Origin: Sulfuricurvum sp.
GTDB lineage: Bacteria > Campylobacterota > Campylobacteria > Campylobacterales > Sulfurimonadaceae
Reading direction: 5' to 3'
Assembly (NCBI RefSeq): GCF_028710345.1
Contig: NZ_JAQTUH010000001.1
Span: forward strand, 124,001-188,000
DNA length: 64,000 nucleotides
Positions 60,560 through 64,000 of the stretch are shown one piece after another. A program made the position numbers and the translations under genes. Numbering within the stretch: the first letter of the stretch is position 1; each line of letters begins with the position of its first letter. The notes beneath the pieces were generated by a model. It saw only the letters and a list, made by a program, of their open reading frames with translations, ran no database searches and had not been told where the DNA came from.

Positions 60560-60628
60560 TGGAGGCACTTGCCTCCATACTCCTAGGGCGCTTTTCCGAA
60601 TTGATTTTTTCATTTCGGAAGAGTGCCC
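60560..60628 (+). terminator. attenuator-like hairpins between rplL and rpoB
   Basis: First TGGAGGC (60560-60566)/GCCTCCA (60571-60577) with a four-base loop; then a 15-bp helix from 60586-60600 and 60614-60628 (two G-U pairs) around a 13-base T-rich loop. No T run follows either. In E. coli this gap holds a partial terminator and an RNase III site; the long helix suits the latter. Confidence 0.6.
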
Positions 60629-60713
60629 ATCCGTCGTTATAGGGTTGGGGACGCTCAGCTTTTAGACTTTTTACACTTTTATCCCTAATACTGGGATCAC
60701 AAATTTCGATTGA

Positions 60714-64000
<3,287 letters not shown>

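Overview
The window reads as chromosomal core DNA of a free-living Campylobacterota (Epsilonproteobacteria) member, most like the Sulfuricurvum/Sulfurimonas group. The reasons are these: the porCDAB pyruvate:ferredoxin oxidoreductase order; a petABC bc1 operon with a diheme cytochrome c1; the order AddA/RecB-like nuclease, rplM, rpsI; the chain tRNAs, tuf, rpmG, tRNA-Trp, secE, nusG, rplKAJL, rpoB; and many promoters with a strong TATAAT and no obvious -35. The assignment is by gene content and order, not by a database search. No rRNA gene, insertion sequence, prophage or CRISPR array was seen, and the only gene-free stretch above 300 bases is the four-tRNA cluster.

Layout. 1-1,420: end of a RecB-like nuclease, then rplM-rpsI. 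1,564-6,801: lipid A modification pair (eptA and a PAP2 phosphatase), periplasmic alpha carbonic anhydrase, peptide-binding protein, HAD phosphatase. 6,919-10,080: porCDAB. 10,275-14,974: a compact autoinducer-2 locus with an LsrK-type kinase, an LsrG-like protein, a class II aldolase and luxS, but no Lsr importer, LsrF or LsrR. 15,066-20,548: MarC, an MnmC-like methyltransferase, small membrane proteins, then a module in which an FNR/DNR-type regulator is flanked by two perfect FNR boxes serving a hemerythrin-cupin operon on one side and a CopD-like membrane protein on the other; then a CDF exporter and mntP. 20,540-25,025: ribE, Sel1 protein, mnmG. 25,086-28,131: bc1 complex plus an extra c-type cytochrome. 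28,240-31,943: moaA, queE, queD, moeA. 32,007-38,917: rsmE, rpmE, rsmI, rlmB, two envelope proteins, an aminotransferase and hom. 39,012-42,134: alpha operon (rpmJ, rpsM, rpsK, rpsD, rpoA, rplQ) behind a foldable leader. 42,263-48,943: Nfu, TPR protein, murE, ferredoxin, panD, ispA, tkt, a SPOUT methyltransferase. 48,975-51,534: an AT-rich accessory pair (orphan MNT nucleotidyltransferase and an exported beta-propeller/helical protein). 51,531-55,305: radical SAM-SPASM protein, corA, chaA, yaaA. 55,372-64,000: tRNAs and the tuf-to-rpoB translation/transcription cluster.

The points I think most deserve follow-up are: (i) the AI-2 locus, which looks like an intracellular salvage route for the LuxS product; (ii) the FNR-box module with class II activator geometry on both sides of its regulator gene; (iii) a dispersed two-hairpin element with a constant linker and variable loops; (iv) the leader and intergenic RNA structures of the ribosomal operons; (v) the orphan MntA-like protein coupled to an exported propeller protein. 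All functions are inferred from sequence motifs and remembered family features.
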